64,000 nt of DNA. Source: Aquificota bacterium (GTDB lineage Bacteria > Aquificota > Aquificia > Aquificales > Aquificaceae). Positions 9,372 through 19,114 of the stretch are shown piece after piece. A program made the position numbers and the translations under genes. A model generated the notes under the pieces. That model was given only the letters and a program-made list of their open reading frames with translations, was not told where the DNA came from and did no database searches. The stretch spans positions 1,465,700 to 1,529,699 of the forward strand of contig CP076324.1 of NCBI GenBank assembly GCA_018771605.1. The letters run 5' to 3'. Within the stretch, counting starts at the first letter, position 1, and each line of letters begins with the position of its first letter.

Positions 9372-9874
9372 GAAAACTTGAGGTGATTACTTATCCCGAT
9401 GAAAGGCTAAAGGTGCCATCCCTTGAGGTGGTAGATTTTGGGAAAGACCTTGAGGAGTTTGTTAGCGACCTTGTGTATACCATGAAGACATCACCCGGTT
9501 GCGTGGGCATTGCATCGCCTCAGGTGGGAGTGCACAAAAGGATAATTGTGGTAGATACCTCCCAATCAAAGCACAAGGAAAACAAACTAAGCCATGGACT
9601 TATGGTCCTTATAAACCCTGTAATAGTTCAATATGAGGGGGAGATAGTGATCAGAGAAGGCTGTCTTAGCGTGCCAGATTATACGGGCAATGTGAAAAGA
9701 CATTATTGGATAAAGGTTCAAGCCTTTGATATAAAGGGGAATCTCATAGAATTTGACACAGAAGGCTTTGAGGCGGTGGTGGTGCAACATGAGATAGACC
9801 ACCTTGATGGGAAGGTCTTTTTGGAAAGGCTTGTATCACCAAAGGACCTTTTTAGAAGAAAGGTTTATAAGTGA
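9368..9874 (+). CDS. def: peptide deformylase
   Basis: A 168-residue metalloenzyme that removes the formyl group from nascent N-terminal methionine. All three family motifs are intact: GIASPQVG (47-54; GxGxAAxQ with Ser in place of the second Ala), EGCLSVP (97-103, metal-ligand Cys99) and QHEIDHLDG (metal ligands His141 and His145, catalytic Glu142). It starts at a GTG whose last two bases are the first bases of the TGA of the ACT-domain gene, so it is translationally coupled. About 110 bases of featureless AT-rich DNA follow before the repeat element. Confidence 0.96.
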   Translation: MRKLEVITYPDERLKVPSLEVVDFGKDLEEFVSDLVYTMKTSPGCVGIASPQVGVHKRIIVVDTSQSKHKENKLSHGLMVLINPVIVQYEGEIVIREGCLSVPDYTGNVKRHYWIKVQAFDIKGNLIEFDTEGFEAVVVQHEIDHLDGKVFLERLVSPKDLFRRKVYK

Positions 9875-9987
9875 GAGGTTTATACCAGTTGCCCAGTTTT
9901 TCAAGCAAAAAACTTTTTACACAAACCTTGGCTCAGAAGCTTTTTTAGCAACTCCACTAAAAAAATGTGTTAAAAATTCTAATAGCA

Positions 9988-10344
9988 TATACCGGGTAAG
10001 AAATTAAAGCCTTAGGCTTTCCGCCAGCTGGTTTTCTAAAAGTGCGGCATGGTTTGCCAGTGCATCAATCGGACACTTGTAAAGAGTATCCCTACACAAA
10101 AATGCTTCTGTAGAAACACACTAATGCATGCTTTGACAGGTCTGGGACCTACTGTTACGGACACAATACATTAGTGAAAAATTAACTATGGAATGGGGTA
10201 TACCACCTGATAAAAATAAATGAGACAAACAATGTAGTGGCACGCTAATACGTGCCCTCAATAAAATCCAGAATGTAAAGAATTTTGACTAGGGTACTGT
10301 ATACAGTGCCCTTACAAAGAATGAATTGCTCACCCAGCGTATTA
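9988..10344. mobile_element. palindrome-rich inverted-repeat (MITE-like) element, copy A
   Basis: About 357 bases without a plausible gene, bounded by imperfect inverted repeats: left TATACCGGGTAAGAAATTAA (from 9988) and right end (to about 10344) whose reverse complement reads ATACGCTGGGTGAGCAATTC. It shares with copy B at 34526 both ends and an internal core (10212-10244 against 34582-34614, about 30 of 33 bases alike). Internal hairpins are GGCACG/CGTGCC (10239-10256) and a 20-base near-palindrome at 10292-10311. Compared with copy B it carries about 150 extra bases (10020-10190) with their own nested hairpins (CACTAATG 10119-10126 with CATTAGTG 10169-10176; AGGTC/GACCT 10138-10150). No transposase is encoded, so it would need one in trans. 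Confidence 0.7.
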
Positions 10345-10476
10345 TGACACACCAAGGAATTAATTAGAAAATAGTTATGAAAAGTCGGGGCAATATATTT
10401 ACTACTTGCGGAGCTACAAAGCTGGAAGTTAGTTCGTGAAAACCACAGTCTATCCTTGAAACACCCTCAGTAAACC

Positions 10477-10503
10477 TTGACAAATATCATACTGTGATAT
10501 AAT
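10477..10503 (+). promoter_or_regulatory. promoter of the TonB receptor with embedded operator palindrome
   Basis: TTGACA (10477-10482) and TATAAT (10498-10503) are separated by only 15 bases. The spacer and -10 box contain a perfect inverted repeat, ATATCA (10484-10489), five bases, TGATAT (10495-10500). A repressor bound here would block the promoter; the regulator is unknown. GGAGG follows before the ATG. The 130 bases between the repeat element and this promoter (10345-10476) hold nothing I can name. Confidence 0.55.
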
Positions 10504-10534
10504 GTTAAATAAACGCTAAATTGGAGGTAAAGTA

Positions 10535-12601
10535 ATGAGAAAAACCACCTTCATTTTAACAGCTATCTTTAGCCTTCCAGTCTTTGCCCAAGAGGTACTT
10601 TTGAAAGAGGTAGAAGTTAAGGGAAAAAGGGAGACCTTTAAAGAAAGTCTTGAGATAAGGGAGGTAAGGGAGTCTTTTGCAAAGGATGTGGGAGAGGCCT
10701 TAACCAAGATTGAGGGGCTTCACAAGTTCAGAAAGGGAGGCATAGCCAACGATGTGATAATACGTGCCTTCCAAAGGGATAACCTTAACGTGATAATTGA
10801 TGATTCAGAAGTCCATGCTGCATGTCCCAACCGAATGGACCCTCCGGCCTTCCATGTGGATTTTTCAGAAGTGGAGAAGATAGAAGTGATAAAGGGACCT
10901 TTTGACATAAGGCATCAGGGTTCCTTGGGTGGTTTGGTTAATATAATCACCAAAAAGCCAGACTTTGGCTTCAGGTTTAAGCTTAACCTTAGCCTTGGCT
11001 CCTTTGATTTTAGAAATATCTCTCCTGTGATCTCCTACAGGGATGACAGGTTTTATGGACTTGCAGGCTACTCTTACAAGTATTCAAAGCCTTACAAGGA
11101 TGGAGATGGAAAAAGGATAACGGAGTATGCCAACTACAAGCCACAGTATATAAACTCAAAAGCCTTTGAAATAAACACCTACTGGGCCAAGTTTGGCCTC
11201 AGGCCCTTGGAAAACCACCATCTTGACATTGCCCATACAAGGCAGGATGCCAGGCATGTTATATACCCAGCCCTTATGATGGATGCGGACTATGACAAAA
11301 CAGACAGGTTTAACCTTGCCTACAGGATAGATAAAATATCCGACCTTATAAGTTCCCTTAGCTTCCAGCTTTATTACACAAAGGTGGACCACTGGATGGA
11401 TGACAGGTTTAGAAAGTTTATGACAAATCCATCTGGACCTTACAGCATGGCAACGGATGCACAAACAAAAACCTTTGGCGGAAGACTGGAAGCACAGATA
11501 AAAGATTTTGCCTTGGGCTTTGAAGCCTATAGAAGAAACTGGGATGCTACAAACTACGGATGGAATCAGAATCAAGGAATGTATATGCGCCAGTTTATAA
11601 TCCCAGATGCAGACATTACAAACTTTGGCGTGTATGGAGAGTATAAGAAATCCTTTAATCCTAAGTTGAGGCTTGTGGCGGGCCTAAGGCTTGATACTAC
11701 CAAAAGCGAGGCAGACAGCTCCAAAGCAAACACAAACCTATACTATGCCTTCCACAACACAAGAAGCACTTCCAAGACGGATACATACCCTTCGGGTAAT
11801 CTCCAACTCTTTTACAACTTGACACCAGAGATTGAACTCTTTACAGGCTTGGGCTATGGGGTAAGGGTGCCGGACCAGCAAGAAAGGTATTTTGCCCTAA
11901 ATAGGGTAATGATGTGTATGCAACAAAACAGTCCCTTCTGCGCCTGGGTTGGAAATCCAAACCTAAAGCCTTCCAAAAACTTGGAGCTTGACCTTGGAGT
12001 AAAGCATCAGACTCCAAAATCCCTTACAAAGGCAACGGTCTTTGTAAGCTACGTGTGGGACTACATAACTCTCCACAGAAAGGATCCAGTAAATCCACCA
12101 AGCAATTGGCCACAAAACAGTCAAGCCATGACCTATGCCAACGTGGATGCACGTTTCTGGGGCTTTGAGCTAAGCTCCAATTACAACGTGTGGAAAAACC
12201 TTTTCCTCTTTGGTGGTGTAAGCTACACGGAAGGCAGAAAGGATACAAAACCAAGCTTGAACATAAAAGACAAGGATGTGGCGGAGGTGCCACCTTTAAA
12301 GGGCAGGCTTGGGCTAAGGTATGATACTGGCCTGTGGTTTGCAGAGGCAGAGCTTGTGGCTTCCGCCACCCAAAGCAAAGTAGACTCCGATGTAAATGAG
12401 ACAAAGACCTCCGGCTACGGCATAGTAAACCTAAAGGCTGGCATAAGCTACAGAAACTTTACCTTAAATGCTGGAGTGGAAAACCTCTTTGACAAAAAGT
12501 ATTATGAACACTTCTCCTATGTGAGAAATCCCTTTAGCACAGGCGTAAAGGTGCCAGAACCCGGTAGGAGTTTCTATGTTAGTGCTTCTTACCAGTTTTG
12601 A
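10535..12601 (+). CDS. TonB-dependent outer-membrane receptor, copper (OprC/NosA) type
   Basis: A 688-residue outer-membrane receptor with signal peptide (MRKTTFILTAIFSLPVFAQ), an N-terminal plug (VEVKGKRETF to about residue 150, with KIEVIKGPFDIRHQGSLGG) and a 22-strand-type barrel ending in the aromatic YVSASYQF. The plug has ACPNRMDPP with Cys97 and Met101 in the CxxxM spacing that binds copper in OprC. This points to copper uptake rather than siderophore transport, as in NosA, which feeds nitrous oxide reductase. It has its own regulated promoter and a terminator, so it is a single-gene unit. Energy would come from TonB-ExbBD encoded elsewhere. Confidence 0.88.
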   Translation: MRKTTFILTAIFSLPVFAQEVLLKEVEVKGKRETFKESLEIREVRESFAKDVGEALTKIEGLHKFRKGGIANDVIIRAFQRDNLNVIIDDSEVHAACPNRMDPPAFHVDFSEVEKIEVIKGPFDIRHQGSLGGLVNIITKKPDFGFRFKLNLSLGSFDFRNISPVISYRDDRFYGLAGYSYKYSKPYKDGDGKRITEYANYKPQYINSKAFEINTYWAKFGLRPLENHHLDIAHTRQDARHVIYPALMMDADYDKTDRFNLAYRIDKISDLISSLSFQLYYTKVDHWMDDRFRKFMTNPSGPYSMATDAQTKTFGGRLEAQIKDFALGFEAYRRNWDATNYGWNQNQGMYMRQFIIPDADITNFGVYGEYKKSFNPKLRLVAGLRLDTTKSEADSSKANTNLYYAFHNTRSTSKTDTYPSGNLQLFYNLTPEIELFTGLGYGVRVPDQQERYFALNRVMMCMQQNSPFCAWVGNPNLKPSKNLELDLGVKHQTPKSLTKATVFVSYVWDYITLHRKDPVNPPSNWPQNSQAMTYANVDARFWGFELSSNYNVWKNLFLFGGVSYTEGRKDTKPSLNIKDKDVAEVPPLKGRLGLRYDTGLWFAEAELVASATQSKVDSDVNETKTSGYGIVNLKAGISYRNFTLNAGVENLFDKKYYEHFSYVRNPFSTGVKVPEPGRSFYVSASYQF

Positions 12602-12608
12602 GGCCTTT

Positions 12609-12631
12609 GGGCAACCTACGGGTTGCCCTTT
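12609..12631 (+). terminator. intrinsic terminator after the TonB receptor gene
   Basis: An 8-base-pair perfect hairpin, GGGCAACC (12609-12616) and GGTTGCCC (12621-12628), with a 4-base loop and a short T run. It sits eight bases after the stop codon. It is the only clear intrinsic terminator between convergent genes in the window. Confidence 0.7.
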
Positions 12632-12652
12632 CAAAATTATTTGAGACAGAAC

Positions 12653-13093
12653 TTATGGTTTTACCACCGCAAGGTATATAACAAACAGGGAAACTATTAT
12701 CAAAGGGATAGCCACTATATAGTTAAAAAGGTCATACTTTTTGTAAGCCTTTATCTTATCTTCAGCCTTTGGAATGTAGATATTTACAAACCAAAAGTTT
12801 AAAACTTCAAGTGGCAAAAGCACTCCAAGGACCAAGGGTATTTTGTAGTTTAACCACCTTATATCAAAGCTATAGCCAATAAGATGGAGCATGTAAAGGC
12901 CCATAGTAAGGGCAAGGAAAAAGCCAAAGATTTCCAAGTTTGTCATCCATCTGTAGAAATTTCTTAGTATGTGCTGGTTGCAACCAGTTTCTCTATGCAT
13001 AGAGTAAAACATAAAAAGACCGAGGGAAAAAGAAGAACTTGCCCACAACAATATGCCTATAATATGGATAAACTTTGCAGTGGCGTACTCCAT
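12653..13093 (-). CDS. DUF2269-like four-helix integral membrane protein
   Basis: A 146-residue membrane protein with four predicted transmembrane helices (about residues 5-27, 50-70, 82-102 and 122-142). The start AKFIHIIGILLWASSSF and the conserved first-helix histidine resemble DUF2269/CopD-like small membrane proteins. Function is unknown; such proteins are sometimes next to metal transport genes, and here the convergent neighbour is the copper-type receptor. The first 37 bases overlap the end of the DUF454 gene, so the two are made together. Confidence 0.6.
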   Translation of the reverse strand: MEYATAKFIHIIGILLWASSSFSLGLFMFYSMHRETGCNQHILRNFYRWMTNLEIFGFFLALTMGLYMLHLIGYSFDIRWLNYKIPLVLGVLLPLEVLNFWFVNIYIPKAEDKIKAYKKYDLFNYIVAIPLIIVSLFVIYLAVVKP

Positions 13094-13311
13094 CTTTTGA
13101 GATATTTTACAGACTTTTTGATGTATGGATATATCTTTTTACCCAAAAAGGGAAGTTTTTTAAGCCTTACAATATCCCTTTTGGAAGCTTTTGAAAGGAA
13201 AAGTATGGCAAGTAAATACAAAGGCACAGTAGGCATTATAGGCAAAAAGATACCCACCGTTCCAAGCACAAAAAAGGAAAAGCCCAAAAACCTATAGGTT
13301 TGCTTTTTCAT
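13057..13311 (-). CDS. DUF454 (YbaN-family) inner membrane protein
   Basis: An 84-residue membrane protein. The segment FVLGTVGIFLPIMPTVPLYLLAILFLSKAS is the DUF454/YbaN signature: a hydrophobic hairpin with the GxxLPxxPTxP turn. The rest is basic and cytoplasmic. It is shorter than E. coli YbaN (about 125 residues), lacking the C-terminal pair of helices. Function unknown in the family. It overlaps the following DUF2269-like gene by 37 bases. Confidence 0.7.
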   Translation of the reverse strand: MKKQTYRFLGFSFFVLGTVGIFLPIMPTVPLYLLAILFLSKASKRDIVRLKKLPFLGKKIYPYIKKSVKYLKRWSTPLQSLSIL

Positions 13312-13345
13312 AATTAATTGAAAATATATTCCCTTGGTGTTGTTT

Positions 13346-14620
<1,275 letters not shown>

Positions 14621-14627
14621 CTATTAG

Positions 14628-14633
14628 ATTATA
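14628..14633 (-). promoter_or_regulatory. -10 box of purD (leaderless start)
   Basis: A perfect TATAAT on the minus strand ends seven bases before the GTG start codon of purD. A TTCCCA about 18 bases further upstream is the best, weak, -35 match. Confidence 0.45.
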
Positions 14634-14668
14634 GCATAAGGATAAGCTTGATGGGAATTTCCCTCACC

Positions 14669-15265
14669 TTATTTAACCTTTGAAAGTGCTTCCCCCCTTG
14701 CTATTTTCAAAAAGTTTTCCAAAAGTCTTAGGCCCTCTTCAGAAAGTATGGACTCTGGGTGAAACTGCACTCCAAAGACGGGATACTCCACATGCTCCAC
14801 ACCCATAATTTCCTCATCCTCGGACCAAGCCGTTATCTTCAAAACCTCCGGCAAGCTTTCCCTATCTATCACCAAGGAATGATACCTTACGGCCGTAAAG
14901 GGATTTTTAAGCCCTTCAAAGATGCCCTCGCCCGTGTGGAATATCTGCGATGTCTTTCCATGCATAAGCCTTTTTGCTCTCACTATCTTGGCTCCAAAGG
15001 CATAGCCTATGGACTGATGGCCAAGGCACACACCCAGTATGGGTATTTCCTTGTAAAACCTCTTTATAACATCCACCGATATGCCAGCCTCTTTTGGAGT
15101 GCAAGGCCCGGGAGATATAACTATGGCATCTGGTTTTGCCCTTTCTATGTCCTCAAGGCTTATCTCATCATTCCTGCGAACGGCCACATCTGCGGAAAGC
15201 ATCTGAAGATAATGCACAAGGTTATAGGTAAAAGAATCGTAGTTATCTATCATCAAAACTCTCAT
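14669..15265 (-). CDS. trpG: anthranilate / aminodeoxychorismate synthase glutamine amidotransferase subunit
   Basis: A 198-residue class I glutamine amidotransferase. It opens with [20 protein letters not shown], has [10 protein letters not shown], the nucleophile cysteine in [14 protein letters not shown], the HGKTS loop and the catalytic histidine-glutamate pair in QFHPESIL. It supplies ammonia to TrpE or PabB to make anthranilate or aminodeoxychorismate; single amphibolic copies are common in small genomes. It stands alone here, not beside trpE, while trpF is about 17 kb away, so tryptophan genes are scattered as usual in Aquificales. Confidence 0.92.
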   Translation of the reverse strand: MRVLMIDNYDSFTYNLVHYLQMLSADVAVRRNDEISLEDIERAKPDAIVISPGPCTPKEAGISVDVIKRFYKEIPILGVCLGHQSIGYAFGAKIVRAKRLMHGKTSQIFHTGEGIFEGLKNPFTAVRYHSLVIDRESLPEVLKITAWSEDEEIMGVEHVEYPVFGVQFHPESILSEEGLRLLENFLKIARGEALSKVK

Positions 15266-15290
15266 AGGGATTAAAATATAACTTTAAGGT

Positions 15291-16256
15291 ATGTATAGGT
15301 CAATCTTTTATGGCATAATCTTAACTCTCTTGTTTGTGTTGGGTTCTTTAGTTTACATTGTTAAAAAAACACTTACTAAGGACTTTCTGGGAGTCTTTGC
15401 CCATATAGACAAAAGGTATCTTATCCTATCGCTTCTTTTTATGTTCTTGTATCATACCTTTGATAACCTTAGGCTTTTTGTGCTTTCAAGAGCTATGAAT
15501 TTAAAGTATTCTTTTTTTTATGGCTATATCATATCCTTTATAAACACCTTTGGGGCTACCATAACTCCAGCACACATGGGTGGCGAATTTATGTCTGTAT
15601 ATACTCTTTCCAGGAAAGGTGGTAGGCTCCATAAAGTAATAAGCATAGTCACCATGAAAACTATAACAGGCATGGTCTTCTTCATACTGGCTTTTCCCTA
15701 TGCTATGTCCTATCTCTATAAAAACCCAAAACAATCTTTGAGAATTTTAGGTTTATTTTTCTTTTTTCTTGTTTTGTTTTCATTTTTATACCTTCTTTTA
15801 AAAGCTATTTCAAAAAGAAATTTTGGTGAAAACAAAAAATTTATCCAAAAGATAAAATACACATTCAAAAGGTACCTTGTAGTATCAAGAATATTCCTAA
15901 GGGACAAAAAACTAAGCATACTTTTGGCATCTATAAGCAGTGTGTTTCTCTATCTTTCCTTTTTATCCTCCGGCGCCTTTTTGGTCAAAAGCTTCAATCC
16001 AGAATATAACCTTTTTACCTTGATAGAACACCAAATTATGCTACTTTATGCCATATTCCTTAGTCCTACGCCGGGTGGTAGCGGGGTAGGAGAGGTAGGT
16101 GCCTTGTATGTCTTTGATGCCTTCCTTGAGGCAAGCTTACTTGGTGGTTTTTCCATACTTTGGCGGTTCATAACCCAGTATATGAGCGCCCTTCTGGGCG
16201 GTATATTCCTTCTGTTCCTTGTTATAAAAGACTCAAGAAGATTTACCCATGCTTGA
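15291..16256 (+). CDS. UPF0104/AglD-family integral membrane protein (lysylphosphatidylglycerol synthase-like transmembrane domain)
   Basis: A 321-residue polytopic membrane protein with about eight helices. It carries the family segments NTFGATITPAHMGGEF and LSPTPGGSGVGEVGALY, which mark the membrane domain shared by MprF and AglD-like proteins. The aminoacyl-transferase domain of MprF is missing, so it is a flippase-like or glycosyl-transfer-associated membrane protein of unknown substrate. It overlaps lpxK by eight bases, which suggests a role in envelope lipid handling. Confidence 0.82.
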   Translation: MYRSIFYGIILTLLFVLGSLVYIVKKTLTKDFLGVFAHIDKRYLILSLLFMFLYHTFDNLRLFVLSRAMNLKYSFFYGYIISFINTFGATITPAHMGGEFMSVYTLSRKGGRLHKVISIVTMKTITGMVFFILAFPYAMSYLYKNPKQSLRILGLFFFFLVLFSFLYLLLKAISKRNFGENKKFIQKIKYTFKRYLVVSRIFLRDKKLSILLASISSVFLYLSFLSSGAFLVKSFNPEYNLFTLIEHQIMLLYAIFLSPTPGGSGVGEVGALYVFDAFLEASLLGGFSILWRFITQYMSALLGGIFLLFLVIKDSRRFTHA

Positions 16257-17175
16257 CCTAATAAACCCTTATGCCTATGCGGTAAGAATAAGAAACTGGC
16301 TTTATGACAAAAACTTCATAAAACCATGTAAGCTTCCTGTGCCTGTTCTATCCGTGGGCAATCTCTCTGTGGGCGGCTCTGGTAAAAGCTCCTTGGTGAG
16401 ATATATGGGAGGGCTTTTAAAGGACCTTCATGTATGCATACTTTCAAGGGGCTATGGCAGAAGGACAAAAGGGACCATTTTGGCATCCGAGAGGGGAAGG
16501 CTTTTAGTAAGTTGGGAAGATGCTGGGGATGAGCCTTATATGCTGGCAAAGCTTTTGCCTTGGGCAAGCGTGGTGGTGGACGAGAACCGATGCAGGGGAG
16601 CTTTCTTTGCTCTTGAAAGGCTAAAGCCAGATATATTTATACTTGATGATGGCTTTCAACACAGGAGAATACATAGAGACTTAAATATCTTGCTTCTCAA
16701 AAAAAAGGACCTTTCAGACAGGCTTTTTCCCTTTGGAAGGCTAAGGGAGCCTTTAAGTGGTATGGAAAGGGCTGACATAATAATTCTGTCTTATGCAGAT
16801 ATTGAAAATTTTGACTGGAGGCATCCTACAAAGCCTACACTTAAGATGGTAAGGGAAAACTGGAGAGTGGTAAGGAGTTCGGACGGTAAAGTTTTTGAAA
16901 ATTTTAAGGAAACAAGCTTTATAGCCTTTGCTGGGCTTGGAGACAACAGCCAGTTTTTCAAAAGCCTTGAAAGGCTTGGAATAAAAACAAAAGAAAAGAT
17001 TAGTCTTCCAGACCATTACTCTTACAAGGATTTTAAGTTAAAGGAGGATGAATTCTACATAACCACTTTAAAGGATGCCATAAAGCTAAAACCATCAGAA
17101 AACCTTTTTTACCTTGATTTTGATGTAAGGGTGGATGGTTTGGAAGAAATACTGTTGAGTAAAATAAGAAATTAA
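16249..17175 (+). CDS. lpxK: tetraacyldisaccharide 4'-kinase LpxK
   Basis: A 308-residue kinase that phosphorylates the 4' position of the lipid A disaccharide precursor at the inner membrane. It has the LpxK start (PYAYAVRIRNWLYD), the P-loop VGNLSVGGSGKSSL (about residues 36-49), CILSRGYGRRTKG and LDDGFQHRR with the family aspartates. Its presence, with WaaA at 34.7 kb, shows the organism makes lipid A-Kdo. It overlaps the UPF0104 gene and is followed by the separate promoter of the pel operon. Confidence 0.94.
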   Translation: MLDLINPYAYAVRIRNWLYDKNFIKPCKLPVPVLSVGNLSVGGSGKSSLVRYMGGLLKDLHVCILSRGYGRRTKGTILASERGRLLVSWEDAGDEPYMLAKLLPWASVVVDENRCRGAFFALERLKPDIFILDDGFQHRRIHRDLNILLLKKKDLSDRLFPFGRLREPLSGMERADIIILSYADIENFDWRHPTKPTLKMVRENWRVVRSSDGKVFENFKETSFIAFAGLGDNSQFFKSLERLGIKTKEKISLPDHYSYKDFKLKEDEFYITTLKDAIKLKPSENLFYLDFDVRVDGLEEILLSKIRN

Positions 17176-17221
17176 AAAAGTAGGAACGTGGTTATGATGG
17201 TATAGTAATTTTGTCAATTCT

Positions 17222-17264
17222 TCACGTAATCTTCACGAAAGGCTATTTATAGCTAAGTTATAAT
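17222..17264 (+). promoter_or_regulatory. pel operon promoter, possibly activator-dependent
   Basis: A perfect TATAAT at 17259-17264 lies 34 bases before the first pel gene, but the -35 region has no TTGACA-like hexamer at 16-18 bases. Instead there are two direct repeats of CTTCACG 11 bases apart (17221 line, TTCACG at 17221-17226 and 17232-17237), one helical turn, as expected for a tandem activator site. Confidence 0.4.
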
Positions 17265-17298
17265 ACACTCTTATGAGTACTCCTATGGAGGTTTATCA

Positions 17299-17790
17299 AT
17301 GAATAAAGTTAAAATTCTTACATACCTACTTTTTGTCTTTTTGGTATCTTGTGCCAGCGTGGTAAGCACCAAAAGGGTTGATATACCTAAGAATGCCTCT
17401 TACGTAGTTTTGCCCTTTGAGAACAACACAGAAACTCCTTTGGCAGGCCTTAGGGTGGCATCAATAGCCGAAGGTGTAGCTCTTTCTAAAGGCTATAAGG
17501 TGCTATCAAGAGTATACAGAGAAACAAAGGAGTATACTCACACAGACATAGAAAATATGATAAGGGAACTTAAGGAAAGGGGTGATGTGGATTATGTAAT
17601 AACGGGTAGCGTTAATGAGTTTAGGTATAAGACGGGGATAGATGGGGAGCCTGCAGTAAGCATAACGTTAAAGATATACAGCCTAAGGGAAGATAGAGTT
17701 GTTTTGATAAACACCGGTTCAAGGACAGGCTGGGCTCATGAATCTGTTTCCACAGTAGCACAAAAATTGCTTATGGCCCTCCTTCCATAA
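17299..17790 (+). CDS. pelC: PelC-like outer-membrane lipoprotein
   Basis: A 163-residue lipoprotein with a lipobox (FLVSC, Cys18) and a GGAGG before the ATG. The mature part (YVVLPFENNTETPLAGLRV onward) has the fold signature of PelC, which in Pseudomonas forms a dodecameric funnel under the PelB pore and guides the polysaccharide across the periplasm. Length matches PelC (about 170). It is the first gene of the pel operon and ends four bases before pelD. Assignment rests on the LPF-N-TETP-AG motif, size, lipobox and context; on its own the family would be less sure. Confidence 0.78.
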   Translation: MNKVKILTYLLFVFLVSCASVVSTKRVDIPKNASYVVLPFENNTETPLAGLRVASIAEGVALSKGYKVLSRVYRETKEYTHTDIENMIRELKERGDVDYVITGSVNEFRYKTGIDGEPAVSITLKIYSLREDRVVLINTGSRTGWAHESVSTVAQKLLMALLP

Positions 17791-17794
17791 GGCT

Positions 17795-19114
17795 ATGCAA
17801 AAGAAGAAAAGTGGATTTAGAGGAGTTTTCCTTGGCCATTGGTATTTTCTTCCAGAAGGTATATCTACAAAGATCATTTTGGCCGAGATAATATTTGTAG
17901 TTTTTGGTATGTATTTCTTAGGTTTTTATCTAAACAAGGAGGACCCTCTTTTCCTTAACTCAAAGCTTAACTTTTTATACAACCTTTTACCCATAGCACT
18001 CATAACCTTGTTTTATGGTATATTTGCAGGGCTTGTTTATTTTGCCTTGTTTACCAGCCTTGCATATTTTACATACAAAACCATAGACCATATATATTTT
18101 TTATCACTTTTCCTCTTCCTACTTGTCTTTTCCGAGTTCTGGTTTTACTGGAAAGGAAAATTAAAAGAGGCGGAGATAGAATACAACTACATAGCACAAA
18201 GATTAAAGGATTTGACCGCAAGCTTTTCCTTGCTTAAGCTTTCTCATGAACAGTTGGAAAGGTCTTATATTACAAAGCCGATAAGCCTTAAGCAGATAAT
18301 ATTAAATATAAGGCACATTATAGCCAGAGATGGAGATATATACATGGCCTTAAGGAAGGTCTTTGATTTAATTCTTGTAAATTATGACGTGGAAGAAGCT
18401 ATCCTAATTGAAAAATATTCCAACGGCAGATATAAAGTTATAGCTAATACAAGCAACATTAATGATGTGGACTTAGAAGACCCACTTATAAGGACGGCCA
18501 TAGAGAACCAAAAGATAGCATACGTTTCGGACCTAAAAGAATCCGAGATAACAAAATACTTAGCTGTAATTCCTATAAACATAAACGATGAATTCTTCTA
18601 TATTTTTGTCCTAAAAAGAATGCCTTTTATGAAGCTAAACATTGAAAACCTCATTACTATAAATCTACTACTTTATTACGTTGCCTTAGAGAGGCTTGAA
18701 GAAGCAATAGCCTTTCAGAGTAGCCTATTAAATAAGTTTGACATCAGCTTCTTGAAAGAGGTTTATAGGCTTATAAAGCTTAATAAAGAATTTGGAATAG
18801 AATCACATATAGTTTTATTCTGCCCAAAGATTTACGAATATGAAAAGTTTGAAATTTTGGAGGATGTATTACAAGAAAACATAAGAGGTATAGACATGAT
18901 GGAGGTGATTTATTTGGATGGAATAAAGGTAATTGCTGTGCTTTTACCTTTCACAGATAGGTTCGGTGCGGAAATGTTTGTTAAAAGGATAGGTAGCTTA
19001 ATAGTGGAAGAGTTATCCTACGAGTTTTTAAAGGAAGAACTATCAATTAGCATATACCATGTTAAACAGGTTGAAGATATAACCTTTTGCCATGGAACCA
19101 AGCAAGCTTTATAA
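17795..19114 (+). CDS. pelD: PelD-like c-di-GMP receptor of the Pel polysaccharide synthase
   Basis: A 439-residue inner-membrane protein: about four N-terminal helices (residues 20-125), a coiled linker, a GAF domain (about 165-300) and a degenerate GGDEF domain. Arg364 and Asp367 in IRGIDMM form an RxxD motif placed where the c-di-GMP inhibitory site lies before the (absent) GGDEF loop, as in P. aeruginosa PelD (R367xxD370 from memory). So polymer synthesis is probably switched on after translation by c-di-GMP. The final 23 bases overlap pelE. Confidence 0.85.
   Translation: MQKKKSGFRGVFLGHWYFLPEGISTKIILAEIIFVVFGMYFLGFYLNKEDPLFLNSKLNFLYNLLPIALITLFYGIFAGLVYFALFTSLAYFTYKTIDHIYFLSLFLFLLVFSEFWFYWKGKLKEAEIEYNYIAQRLKDLTASFSLLKLSHEQLERSYITKPISLKQIILNIRHIIARDGDIYMALRKVFDLILVNYDVEEAILIEKYSNGRYKVIANTSNINDVDLEDPLIRTAIENQKIAYVSDLKESEITKYLAVIPININDEFFYIFVLKRMPFMKLNIENLITINLLLYYVALERLEEAIAFQSSLLNKFDISFLKEVYRLIKLNKEFGIESHIVLFCPKIYEYEKFEILEDVLQENIRGIDMMEVIYLDGIKVIAVLLPFTDRFGAEMFVKRIGSLIVEELSYEFLKEELSISIYHVKQVEDITFCHGTKQAL

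Noticed and set aside
9804-10007. A 67-codon plus-strand frame from the end of def into the repeat element.
   Set aside because: It overlaps def in another frame, runs into the inverted repeat and resembles no protein.
10345-10476. A cobalamin or other known riboswitch upstream of the TonB receptor.
   Set aside because: No conserved B12-box or other riboswitch core is present; the start is served by a normal promoter and Shine-Dalgarno sequence close by.
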